Assembly: GCA_019240655.1 (NCBI GenBank)
Contig: JAFAXX010000109.1
Span: 1-33,162 of the forward strand
Source of the DNA: Solirubrobacterales bacterium
GTDB taxonomy: Bacteria; Actinomycetota; Thermoleophilia; Solirubrobacterales; Solirubrobacteraceae
Length of the DNA stretch: 33,162 nucleotides
Direction: 5' to 3'
The notes beneath the pieces were generated by a model that was given only the letters and a program-made list of their open reading frames with translations, made no database searches and was not told the origin of the DNA. This document shows positions 6,937 through 14,341 of this stretch, one piece after another. Each line of letters begins with the position of its first letter. Positions within the stretch are counted from its first letter, which is position 1. Made by a program: the position numbers and the translations under genes.

Positions 6937-7770
6937 TCAGACCTCGGAGCTGCGCCGGCGCCGCGGGGCCGGTTCGCGGCTGGTCGGGGAGGCGCCCGGT
7001 GCGGTTTCCGCGCCTGGGCTCGCTGGCGGCGTTGGCTCAAGCGGCGTCGTCGGCGACAGATCGGCGGTCACCTCGGCGCCGCCGGCCGGAGGAACCGTAG
7101 AGGTGCCGATATCGTCGCCAAGGCCGGAATATTCGCCGGTGCCGGAATACCGGGCGGCGCCGGAGAACTCGCCCGCGCCGGAATACCCGCCGGCGCCGGA
7201 ATACCCGCCGGCTCCGGAATACGCGCCCGCGCCGGAATATTCGCCGGCGCCGCGATACCCGCCCGCGCCGGTGTAAGGCCCAGGCCCCGAGGGCCGCCCC
7301 GGCACCGGCACCGCCTCGCGCCCGTAGGGACGGCGGGCCGCGTACCGCTGGCTGCTCGACGCCTTCAAGAATCGGGATGCGGCAAAGCCGAGCGCCATGG
7401 CGCCGCCGGCCACCACCCACGGCCGGCGCCGTCCGAAGTCCTCGGCGTCGGCGAGCAGCGCGTCGCTGTCCTTATCGCGCAGATAGCCGCCCACCCGCTC
7501 GGCGTACTGCGCGAGCCGGTCGGCCGCGTTGGCGGGTCCGTCTTTGCCCTGCTCACGTAGCGACTGGCCTACCGAGCGAAGGTCCGACGCCTGGTCGTTG
7601 ATCTGCCGGGCGACCTGAGAGGAGCGCTCGTCGATCTGCTCACGCAGCTTGCCCTTCGCCTGGGTGGCCGCCTCCTCCACGGCCTCCTGGGCTTGGCCGG
7701 CGACCTGCTGCGCTCGCTCCTGTGGCCCGTCACCGACTCGTTGGCCGGCGGCCGATGTTCCCGTGCTCAT
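6937..7770 (-). CDS. Membrane-anchored protein with hexapeptide YSGAGx repeats
   Basis: 277 aa. Residues about 15-70 form a charged Ala/Gln-rich helix (QVAGQAQEAVEEAATQAKGK and on). DFGRRRPWVVAGGAMALGFAASRFLK (about 111-136) is a single short hydrophobic anchor with basic flanks, a layout seen in small actinobacterial proteins encoded beside DUF3618/holin-like genes. Residues 166-219 are nine perfect-length hexapeptides (Y/F)(S/T/R)GxGx. The tail is Pro/Ala-rich and ends in RRRRSS. The start at 7770 is fixed by GAGGAGGACTTC directly before ATG; longer readings lack a site. It heads the cluster, and a sigma-B-like promoter lies about 140 bp upstream. Confidence 0.72.
   Translation of the reverse strand: MSTGTSAAGQRVGDGPQERAQQVAGQAQEAVEEAATQAKGKLREQIDERSSQVARQINDQASDLRSVGQSLREQGKDGPANAADRLAQYAERVGGYLRDKDSDALLADAEDFGRRRPWVVAGGAMALGFAASRFLKASSSQRYAARRPYGREAVPVPGRPSGPGPYTGAGGYRGAGEYSGAGAYSGAGGYSGAGGYSGAGEFSGAARYSGTGEYSGLGDDIGTSTVPPAGGAEVTADLSPTTPLEPTPPASPGAETAPGASPTSREPAPRRRRSSEV
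7114..7275. repeat. 18-bp coding tandem repeat, nine units
   Basis: Nine 18-bp units encode the hexapeptide YSGAGx in the gene at 6937-7770. Variation is mainly at the third and sixth residue of each unit. On the plus strand the units read like GCCGGAATACCCGCCGGC. Confidence 0.9.
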
Positions 7771-7909
7771 GAAGTCCTCCTCGGTGGTGGTCTCTATCAC
7801 GGCTGCAGAGCACCGCGTCTTCGGCACGCTGAAGCCAGCTGGCCCGTTCCTGGTGGTGTCACGCTCCCCGGCGGTCAGCCGCCGCCACAATCCTGATGGC
7901 AACTCCTTG

Positions 7910-7934
7910 TTACCCGCCCGCGAGGGTGGATAAC
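7910..7934 (-). promoter_or_regulatory. Possible sigma-B/sigma-F type promoter of the envelope/stress cluster
   Basis: On the minus strand GTTA (7934-7931) is followed after exactly 15 nt by GGGTAA (7915-7910). This is close to the general-stress consensus GTTT-N14-16-GGGTA known from SigB and mycobacterial SigF. It would give a leader of about 130 nt before ATG 7770. The remaining non-coding DNA between the cluster and 8095 shows no gene. Confidence 0.4.
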
Positions 7935-8071
7935 TCGATTTGTCGTAGGCAATTCCGCATGGCTCGTGCCGTCGACTCGTCACGCCGACGCAGGCGAGCC
8001 GGCCCGCGCATCCCTACGCCCGGACTCCCCGATCGCCGGACCCTTCGCCCTCGCGGAAGGCGTGAGCCGGC

Positions 8072-8086
8072 GGGCGCGGGGCGCCC
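8072..8086 (-). terminator. GC hairpin after the ccr-linked small gene
   Basis: GGGCGC (8072-8077) pairs perfectly with GCGCCC (8081-8086) over a 3-nt loop. It lies about 10 nt past the stop codon of the gene ending at 8096. A terminator role is inferred from position; there is no U-tract. Confidence 0.4.
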
Positions 8087-8095
8087 AACCGAGGC

Positions 8096-8458
8096 CTACA
8101 CCGCCGCCTGCGGCTCGGGGCTGGGCTCGGGCTCGAGCTCGCCGGTCGCGACCTGCGGCCCGAGCGCGCCGGCGGCGAGCTCGTCGTGCCAGATGTAGGT
8201 GACCGGGATCTGGAAGCGGCCCGAGTTGCGGCGGCGGAACTCCATCATCTCGGGGCCGTCCCAGTAGCGGTACCAGTCGGTCTTCGACTCGAACCACGCC
8301 ATCTGGGTGATCCGGTAGCGGTCGTCGCGCGAGCGGTGCACGGAGTACTGCGTGGCCCCGTAGCGGAGCGCCAGCGGCGCCGCCTGCGCCACCTCGAGCG
8401 CCAAGGCTTCCTGACGCAGCACGGTCGCGTACCAGGGGATCCAGACGACGCCCGCCAT
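8096..8458 (-). CDS. Small conserved-looking protein, possible dimeric alpha/beta-barrel fold
   Basis: 120 aa, family not firmly recognised. Residues about 8-95 alternate helix and strand (YATVLRQEALALEVAQ, then QYSVHRSRDDRYRITQMAWFE, then DWYRYWDGPEMMEFRR) in the order expected of antibiotic-monooxygenase/NIPSNAP-like dimeric barrels, with many Trp and Tyr in the strands. The last ~25 residues (Glu/Pro/Ala-rich) look disordered. It starts 3 bp after the stop of crotonyl-CoA carboxylase/reductase and must be co-transcribed with it. This suggests an accessory role in that metabolism, although no catalytic residue can be named. Confidence 0.65.
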   Translation of the reverse strand: MAGVVWIPWYATVLRQEALALEVAQAAPLALRYGATQYSVHRSRDDRYRITQMAWFESKTDWYRYWDGPEMMEFRRRNSGRFQIPVTYIWHDELAAGALGPQVATGELEPEPSPEPQAAV

Positions 8459-8461
8459 GGC

Positions 8462-9712
8462 CTATGCCCCCACCTCGGCGCGGATCGCGCCGGGGCCCTC
8501 GGCGGTCCTGCCCTGACCTTCCGCGTCGGCGCCGACGAGGATCGCGATCTTGCCGAGGTGCTTGTTGTCGCGCAGGAGCTGGTGCGCCTCCGCGACCTTG
8601 TCAAAGCTCATCGTCTGCCACAGCACTGGGCGGATCTTCGACTCCTCGATCAGCTCATTGGCCTTGGTCGCCTCCCAGGCGTTGGCGAAATGCGAACCGA
8701 CGATCTCCTTCTGTCGCATCCACAGATAGCGCACATCGAAGTCGAGCTGATACCCCGAGGTGGCGCCGCAGATCACCACCTTGCCGAACGGCTTGACACA
8801 CAGCACCGAGGTGGGAAAGGTGGCCTTGCCGACGTGCTCGAAGACGACGTCCGGAGGGCCGCCGAGAACGTTCTCGACCGCCTTGCAGAACCGGCGGGAT
8901 TCCTTGAAGCGCGCCCGTTCCTCCTCGATCGACTCGCCGCCGCGGCGCATCATCCCCGCGAACTCCGAGCGGTCGATGTAGCCGGTCGCGCCGAGCTGCT
9001 CCACCAGATCGCCCTTCTCGGTGCTCGAGACCACGCCGACGCAGTCCGCGCCGGTGAGCGCGCACAGCTGGGTGGCGAACACGCCGAGCCCGCCGGCCGC
9101 GCCCCAGATCAGCACCCGGTGGCCGGCCTGCAGCCTGCAGCGATCGATCAGCATCCGGTAGGCGGTGAAGTAGGTGAGCCCGTAGGCGGCGGCGTCCTCC
9201 CAGGAGAGGTGCTTGGGCTTGTTGAGCAGCTGCTGCGCCTGGACCTTGCAGAACTGGGCGAACGAGCCCCAGCTGGTCTCGTAGCCCCAGATCTGCTGGC
9301 TCGGCGCGGCCAGCGGGTCGAGTCCATGCACCTCCGGATCCTCGTAGGAGGACTGGTTGCAGTGGATCACCACCTCGTCGCCCGGCTGCCAGCGAGTGAC
9401 CCCCGGGCCGACCTTCCACACGATCCCCGAGGCGTCCGAGCCGCCGATGTGGTGATCCTCGTTGGGGTGGTAGCGGAACACCGATACAGGCTCGCCGAGG
9501 GCCGCCCAGACGTTGTTGAAGTTGACCCCGGCCGCCATCACGCGGACGATCACCTCGAAGGCGCCGGGCTCCGGGACCTCCATTTCCTCGAGCTGGAAGG
9601 CCTCGGTCGGCTCGCCCTCGCGCTCCTGGCGGATCACCCAGGCGGCCATCGTCGGCGGCAGCTCGCCCGGTTCCGTCTCGACATATGCGACTTGGCTGAG
9701 ATCGACGGCCAC
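8462..9712 (-). CDS. ccr: Crotonyl-CoA carboxylase/reductase
   Basis: 416 aa from the GTG start, an MDR-superfamily protein. It catalyses NADPH-dependent reductive carboxylation of crotonyl-CoA to ethylmalonyl-CoA. The nucleotide-binding GAAGGLG is at 204-210. Positions I recall as the CO2 pocket of the Kitasatospora enzyme (Asn, Phe-Glu, His) have counterparts here: AGVNFNNVW (61-69), GYET (143-146, Tyr for Phe, as I remember in the Rhodobacter enzyme) and SHFAN (His341). Family-typical IWGYETxxGSFAQF and RYLWMRQKxIxGSHFAN stretches separate it from simple enoyl reductases. GTG 9712 is chosen because GGAAGG lies 6 nt upstream; longer readings to ATG 9766 or 9817 have no such site and add an unconserved Arg/Pro-rich leader. 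Works with the mutase at 1-621. Confidence 0.9.
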   Translation of the reverse strand: MAVDLSQVAYVETEPGELPPTMAAWVIRQEREGEPTEAFQLEEMEVPEPGAFEVIVRVMAAGVNFNNVWAALGEPVSVFRYHPNEDHHIGGSDASGIVWKVGPGVTRWQPGDEVVIHCNQSSYEDPEVHGLDPLAAPSQQIWGYETSWGSFAQFCKVQAQQLLNKPKHLSWEDAAAYGLTYFTAYRMLIDRCRLQAGHRVLIWGAAGGLGVFATQLCALTGADCVGVVSSTEKGDLVEQLGATGYIDRSEFAGMMRRGGESIEEERARFKESRRFCKAVENVLGGPPDVVFEHVGKATFPTSVLCVKPFGKVVICGATSGYQLDFDVRYLWMRQKEIVGSHFANAWEATKANELIEESKIRPVLWQTMSFDKVAEAHQLLRDNKHLGKIAILVGADAEGQGRTAEGPGAIRAEVGA

Positions 9713-9764
9713 GTCCAACCTTCCGTTCGCGGGATACGGGTTCACGGCGCGCGCCGGCAGGCGC

Positions 9765-9801
9765 ATCGTACCGGCGCGCGATCCCGCGATCGTACCGGCG
9801 C
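9765..9801 (-). repeat. 13-bp direct repeats upstream of ccr
   Basis: ATCGTACCGGCGC occurs at 9765-9777 and again at 9789-9801 (24 bp apart start to start). On the ccr strand each reads GCGCCGGTACGAT, ending in a TACGAT hexamer that resembles a -10 box. A TTGACA sequence lies farther upstream (9837-9832), overlapping the neighbouring transporter's stop region. They may be promoter elements or regulator sites for ccr; no function can be assigned. Confidence 0.5.
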
Positions 9802-9824
9802 CCGGCGAGGGGCGCATCCGTAAG

Positions 9825-11444
9825 CTACACGGCTGTCAACTCGGGTGCCGGCTCCTGGCTTGCGGCCGCCGGCTCGCCGCTCTCGCCCGCCGGCTTCGCC
9901 TGCGCGGCCTCGGGACGGCGCTTTTTCTCGACCAGCCACCAGGCCAGCCCGGCCCCGCACAGGGTCACCGCCCCGCCGATTCCGAGCCCGGTGCCGAGCG
10001 CGGAGACAAACGCCTCACGGACCGCCACCACGATCTGCGCCGTGGCGGCGTGCCCCGAACCCGTGGGGGCGCCCCCGGCACCGAGCGAGTTGGCGATCGC
10101 CGCGCGTGCCGAGGCGGGCAGTTGCGGCAGGCGCTGATCGAGCTGCGAGCGCCCGAGCGTGGTGATCAGCGCGCCCATGACGGCGACGCCGAACGTCCCG
10201 CCGACCATGCGGCTCATCGCCAGCACGCCAGACGCCGCTCCGGCCTTGGTGCGGTCGACCGAGTTCATCGCGGCGGTGCTCATCGGCGACATCACGAGCC
10301 CGATTCCGATCCCCATCAGGATGAAGCCGGGGAGCAGGCGCAGATAGGTGGTGTGGACGGTGAGCCCGATCGCCTGGACGAAGATCGCCGCCGAGACCGT
10401 GATCAGGCCGGTCGTCACGAGCGGACGCGGCCCGAGACGGTCGGTCAGGCGACCGGCCAGCGGCCCCATGACGACCAGCAGCAGCGTCGAGGGCAGGAAG
10501 CGCAGGCCGGCCTGGAGCGGCGAGTAGCCGAGGATGTTCTGCATGTATAGGGCGAGGAAGAAGAACTGGGCCAGCATCGCGAAGCTGACGAAGAACCCCA
10601 CCAGGATCGAGCCCAGGTACGTGCGCGAGCGGAAGAAATTGAAGTTCACCATCGGCGCCTTGACGCGGTGCTCGATGATCGGGAAGGCGGCCAGGGCCAC
10701 CGCGGCCACCGCCAGCAGCCCGATTACACGCGACGAGCCCCAGTGCCAGCTGTTCCCTTCGACCAGCGCCAGCACGAGCGCGGTGAGGCCGACCGTGATC
10801 GCAGCGATGCCGGGAAAGTCGACCGTCTTGTCGACGGTCTCATCGCGCGAGTCCCGCGCCGCGAACAGCGTCACCGCAACGGCGACCACGGCGATCGGGG
10901 GATTGATCCAGAAGATTGCCCGCCAGCTCACCGACTCGGTCAGGAAGCCGCCCAGCACCGGGCCGATCGCCAGCGCGAGCGCGCTGACGCCCGCCCATGT
11001 GCCGATCGCGGTGCCGCGCTGCTCCGGCGGGAACGCCTGGGTAATGATCGACAGCGTCGCCGGCATCATGAACGCCGCGCCGACGCCCTGGAAGGCGCGG
11101 AAGACGACCAGCGCGGTATCGCTGGGCGCGAAGCCGATCAGCGCACTCGAGGCCGCAAACACGACCACGCCGAACAGGAACAGCTTGCGCCGCCCGAAGA
11201 TGTCGCCGAGTCGGCCACCGGTCACCATCAGCACCGCGAAGGTCAGCGTGTAGGCGTTCACCGTCCACTCGAGCGCGGACAGCGAGGCGTGCAGGTCGCG
11301 CTGAATCGACGGCAGCGCGACGTTCACGACGGTGTTGTCGAGCATCACCATGAACAGCGCGAAGCACATCGCCGCCAGCGTCCACCAGCGGCTGTTCTCC
11401 TCGGTTATCAGGCGATGTCGGTGAGCCATGATGCGATCGGTCAT
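9825..11444 (-). CDS. MFS multidrug exporter, DHA2 (EmrB/QacA) family
   Basis: 539 aa with about 14 transmembrane segments. Motif D1, LDNTVVNVALPSI (about residues 35-47), and motif A, GGRLGDIFGRRK (about 76-87), are typical of the 14-TMS DHA2 drug:H+ antiporters, as is motif C-like AIGPVLGGFLTE (about 158-169). The C terminus (about 500-539) is a charged cytoplasmic tail. It is encoded 4 bp overlapped (ATGA) with the upstream MarR gene, so the two form a regulator/exporter operon. The substrate is probably a hydrophobic or cationic toxic compound; the sequence cannot say which. Confidence 0.9.
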   Translation of the reverse strand: MTDRIMAHRHRLITEENSRWWTLAAMCFALFMVMLDNTVVNVALPSIQRDLHASLSALEWTVNAYTLTFAVLMVTGGRLGDIFGRRKLFLFGVVVFAASSALIGFAPSDTALVVFRAFQGVGAAFMMPATLSIITQAFPPEQRGTAIGTWAGVSALALAIGPVLGGFLTESVSWRAIFWINPPIAVVAVAVTLFAARDSRDETVDKTVDFPGIAAITVGLTALVLALVEGNSWHWGSSRVIGLLAVAAVALAAFPIIEHRVKAPMVNFNFFRSRTYLGSILVGFFVSFAMLAQFFFLALYMQNILGYSPLQAGLRFLPSTLLLVVMGPLAGRLTDRLGPRPLVTTGLITVSAAIFVQAIGLTVHTTYLRLLPGFILMGIGIGLVMSPMSTAAMNSVDRTKAGAASGVLAMSRMVGGTFGVAVMGALITTLGRSQLDQRLPQLPASARAAIANSLGAGGAPTGSGHAATAQIVVAVREAFVSALGTGLGIGGAVTLCGAGLAWWLVEKKRRPEAAQAKPAGESGEPAAASQEPAPELTAV

Positions 11445-11977
11445 ACATCCTCCAGGCGGCAGGCCGCCACGTCGGGCCGCTCCAGCAGCTGCGACAGCGC
11501 TATGGCGAGGGCACGACGCTCGGCGTCGGTCAAAGATTCGGTGAACTTCGTGAGCCCGTTCAGGCGGGCGGCGTTGAGGCGACGGATCACAGCGCGTCCT
11601 GCGGGGGTGACCCGGACGCGCTTCATCCGCCGGTCCTCGGCGTCCTCGTGGCGCTCGACGAAGCCTCGGCGGACGAGGTCGTCGACCATCCGGCTGGCCG
11701 CCGGCAGCGACACGTGCACCCGCTCCGCGCCCTCCTTCAGCGTGATCTCCCGGGGCTCCTCATCCAGGTGGTGGAGGAGCTTGATCTGCGTCAGGGACAG
11801 ATCGAGCGCGTCCACCGCCTCGAACAGATCGGAATTGCAGTCCTTGTGGAGATGGACGACGAGCGCATACAGCTCGTCGGCGAGGTCGGCAGCGGCAACC
11901 GTCCCGGCAGTCGCCGGGGGAGCCTGGGGGCCGGGATGGTTCCCAGAATGGGCGGTGGTCTCAGCGGCGGAGGTCAT
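11441..11977 (-). CDS. MarR-family transcriptional regulator
   Basis: 178 aa from ATG 11977. The winged helix is complete: ITLKEGAERVHVSLPAASRMVDDLVRRGFV (recognition-helix part PAASRMVDDLVRRG) and the wing HEDAEDRRMKRVRVTPAG with the family's D-x-R-R. The N-terminal ~30 residues are Pro/Ala/Gly-rich and unconserved. Upstream readings (ATG 12004, TTG 12037) are less likely because they place the start within or before the palindromic operator region. It probably represses its own operon with the DHA2 exporter and is released by the exported compound, as is usual for MarR/exporter pairs. Confidence 0.85.
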   Translation of the reverse strand: MTSAAETTAHSGNHPGPQAPPATAGTVAAADLADELYALVVHLHKDCNSDLFEAVDALDLSLTQIKLLHHLDEEPREITLKEGAERVHVSLPAASRMVDDLVRRGFVERHEDAEDRRMKRVRVTPAGRAVIRRLNAARLNGLTKFTESLTDAERRALAIALSQLLERPDVAACRLEDV

Positions 11978-11993
11978 AGTCGAAGAACCGGTG

Positions 11994-12037
11994 CTTGCAC
12001 GCATGCAAGTATTGCACATCCAGCGTTGATTGCGCAA
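11994..12037 (-). promoter_or_regulatory. Palindromic operator region of the marR-exporter operon
   Basis: CTTGCA-CGCA-TGCAAG (11994-12009) is a perfect 6-bp inverted repeat, and TTGCGCAA (12030-12037) is a perfect 8-bp palindrome. Another TTGCA lies between them at 12012-12016. On the minus strand TTGCGC and AATACT sit about 18 bp apart like -35/-10 elements, placing the 16-bp palindrome at the likely start site. This is typical for an autorepressed MarR promoter. Confidence 0.5.
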
Positions 12038-12179
12038 GTGACTTTGGGCGATCGTGCTCTGGCGCTCCCCCTGCCGGGCGCGATGAGTATGGACGCGAGC
12101 TAGGGTCGCGGGCCGGTAGGGGTCGCGCGAAGCGCGTACGACTGGCTGGGATCGCGGGCGGCACGAGTACGACGCTGGG

Positions 12180-12185
12180 TAGGAT
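12180..12185 (+). promoter_or_regulatory. -10 box (TAGGAT) for a leaderless aminotransferase transcript
   Basis: TAGGAT ends 7 nt before ATG 12193, and no Shine-Dalgarno site is nearby. It supports this ATG as the authentic start of the aminotransferase frame. Confidence 0.35.
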
Positions 12186-12192
12186 CGGGGCG

Positions 12193-13395
12193 ATGATCAA
12201 GCGCGCCCGGCGGATGGAGTCGGTACGCGGCTTCGGCATCGATCGGGTGGCGGCGGCGGCGGCGGACACCTCGCCGCGGTCGGGTCGGCCCGTACTGCGG
12301 CTCGAGAACCTGGACACGAATCTGCCCCTGCCGCCACAGGCGCTGGCGGAAACGATCGCCGGGCTCGCCACACCGCCGGCGAACAGCTGGCTGCCGTTCA
12401 CCGGGGACCTCGATCTGCGCGCGGCGGTCTCTGCGTTCACCGCCGACCGCGCCGGCCACCGCTACGACCCGGAGCGCGAGATCGTGATCACCAGCGGCGG
12501 CATGGAGGGGCTACTCGACGTCGCCCTCGCCCTCGTCGATCCTGACGACGAGGTGGTGGTCACCGACCCGACCTATGCGGGCTTCGTCAACCGGGTGCGG
12601 CTGGCCGGCGGGATCCCTTGATTCGTCCCGTGGCGGGTCGGCGACGGTGAGTGGCGGCTCGATCGCGACGCGCTGCTGGCGGCCGTCGGCGGGCGGACGA
12701 AGGCAATGCTGCTGATGAGCCCATCAATGCCCTCCGGCGGATGGTTGGACGAGGGGGATTGGCAGCTCGTGTGCGGGCTGTGCCGGGATCACGGGCTGGT
12801 GCTGGTCTACGACGCTGCGATGGAGCGGTTGCTGTTCGACGGGCGACCGCTGCTGCACCCGCTGCAGTTCGAGGGGATGGTCGACCGCACGGTCGTGATC
12901 GGCTCGCTGTCCAAGGAGCACCGCATGATTGGCTGGCGGGTGGGGTGGGTGTGCGGGCCCACGAGCACAATCGAAGACGTGGGCTGGGTGCACGTATACA
13001 ACACGACGATGCCAACGGCGATCGCGCGCGCGGCAGCGAACGCCGTGCTCCGGGGCGACCAGGGCCATGTCGAGGAGTGCGTGGAGGAGCTCGAGCGCCG
13101 TCGTGACTGCATCCTCGACTGTCTCGCCGGCTGGCCCGTAATACGACCCGCCGGCGGGTGGTCGATGTTGCTCGACGTCGCTGCGCTTGGCTTCACGCCC
13201 GAGGAGGCATCCCGGGTCCTGCTCGAGCAGTCGGGGATCGCGGCCACCGGGATGACCGGTTGGGGCGACGCGGTTGCGTCTCGTTGCATCCGCCTGGTGT
13301 TCAGCGCCGAACCGCTGGAGCGTCTGCGCGAGCTCCCGGAGCGGCTGGCCGGCACCCCCCTCGCGGCGGCCGCCGAACGGCATCGCTCGGCCTGA
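12193..13395 (+). pseudogene. PLP-dependent aminotransferase (fold type I) interrupted by an in-frame TGA
   Basis: One reading frame of 401 codons has a single TGA at 12619-12621 (codon 143). Upstream: TSGGMEGLLDVALALVDPDD (about 102-121) and DPTYAGF, the usual PLP-phosphate and substrate-loop region. Downstream, in the same frame: SPSMPSGG (the NPxNPTG equivalent), VYDAAME (PLP-pyridine Asp) and SLSKEHRMIGWRVGW, whose Lys241 (codon 12913-12915) is the Schiff-base lysine. The frame then runs to a normal stop at 13393-13395. Protein identity continues smoothly across the TGA, which looks like CGA (Arg) changed by one transition. Recent nonsense mutation, sequencing error or read-through are all possible. 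If really split, the upstream part alone lacks the catalytic lysine. Substrate unknown; aspartate/aromatic-type class I. Confidence 0.82.
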
Positions 13396-13662
13396 TCAGA
13401 CCAACCTGCGCTCGCGCCGACCGCGGCAGCTCTGGCAGGAATACAACGTGAACGAGCGCGGGGCCGGCTCGCCGCCTTGCATGTTGTGGTTGAAATGGGT
13501 TGGAGGGGGCGCGACGCGCTCGGGCGCGGCGACTCGCCGCCGGGCGTCGGAGCGTCGCCGGGGGCCTCGGTGCTGCTCGTGCCATGGGCCCGGTGTTGCT
13601 CGTGCCATCAGCCCCGGCGCCCGGCCCCCGGCGCAAGACCGAATCGGCGACCGCCGCCAACC

Positions 13663-14160
13663 CTACGGCCGCAGCAGACTGTGCGACGGCGGTCGGTCGG
13701 GACCGACGTGGACTACGGACGGCCGGATCGCCGAGCCGGCCGCGCCCGGCGATGTGCCGCCGCCGGCGATCGCGCCGGTGGAGATCGGATAGTCGCCGGC
13801 GGACGCGAGCTCGACGGTGATCTGCGCCGTCCCCTGTGGGTTTATCGGGCCGGTGCGAGCGAGTTCTGGCGTCCCGCCCGCGCCCGCCGTCCCGCCCGCG
13901 CCCGCCGCGCCGCCCGCGCCCGCCGCGCCGCCCGCGCCGATGCTCAGGGACTGCGCTTCGTCGGCCTGGTTGGTGATCGTGAAGACCACCAGACCGGCGC
14001 CCACGGCGGCCGGCGACACCGACACGCGGGAATTGTCGATGTAGACGGAGATGTTCACCGACTCGGCGGGTGTCGGCCGGTTGGCGTAGGTCCCGGTGCT
14101 CCCGCAGGCGGGCACGAGCAGTACCCCCGCCGCCAGCACTCCGATTGTCATCCTCCGCAT
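13663..14160 (-). CDS. Putative lipoprotein with Gly/Ala repeats
   Basis: 165 aa from ATG 14160. MRRMTIGVLAAGVLLVPAC is a lipoprotein signal peptide with lipobox LVPAC (Cys19), so the mature protein is probably lipid-anchored outside the membrane. About residues 35-75 form a small beta-rich domain (VNISVYIDNSRVSVSP, then AGLVVFTITNQ) reminiscent of cupredoxin-like folds, but no His/Cys/Met copper-ligand set is visible. Residues 75-98 are four hexapeptides GAGG(A/T)x. A second beta part (GTAQITVELASAGDY) and a Pro/Gly-rich tail follow. An alternative ATG at 14187 adds nine polar residues before the signal peptide. Function not recognised. Confidence 0.6.
   Translation of the reverse strand: MRRMTIGVLAAGVLLVPACGSTGTYANRPTPAESVNISVYIDNSRVSVSPAAVGAGLVVFTITNQADEAQSLSIGAGGAAGAGGAAGAGGTAGAGGTPELARTGPINPQGTAQITVELASAGDYPISTGAIAGGGTSPGAAGSAIRPSVVHVGPDRPPSHSLLRP
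13867..13938. repeat. 18-bp coding tandem repeat, four units
   Basis: Four 18-bp units encode GAGGAA, GAGGAA, GAGGTA and GAGGTP in the lipoprotein gene at 13663-14160. On the plus strand the units read like CGCCCGCGCCCGCCGCGC. Confidence 0.85.
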
Positions 14161-14341
14161 GCTCACGCGACTCGAGTCCGAAACCACTGCGCTGGTGGCT
14201 GTCGTCCGGAACCCCGATCCCGCGAGCGCACCGCGTTCGGTGACCGCACCGGCGGAACCCTAGACGACGGCAGGCGCTCGTGCGTCCTGGATTACACGAA
14301 ACGATGACAGGCCGTCGGCTCGGCGGCCACGGCGGCTGTGA

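Noticed and set aside
12619-12621. Selenocysteine codon in the aminotransferase
   Set aside because: The position is not a catalytic Cys in this family, no convincing bacterial SECIS stem-loop follows, and no sel genes are visible.
13396-13662. RNA gene or mobile element in the 267-bp gap after the aminotransferase
   Set aside because: Only a near-duplicate GGTG(C/T)TGCTCGTGCCAT pair and GC-rich short stems were seen; no cloverleaf, no terminal repeats.
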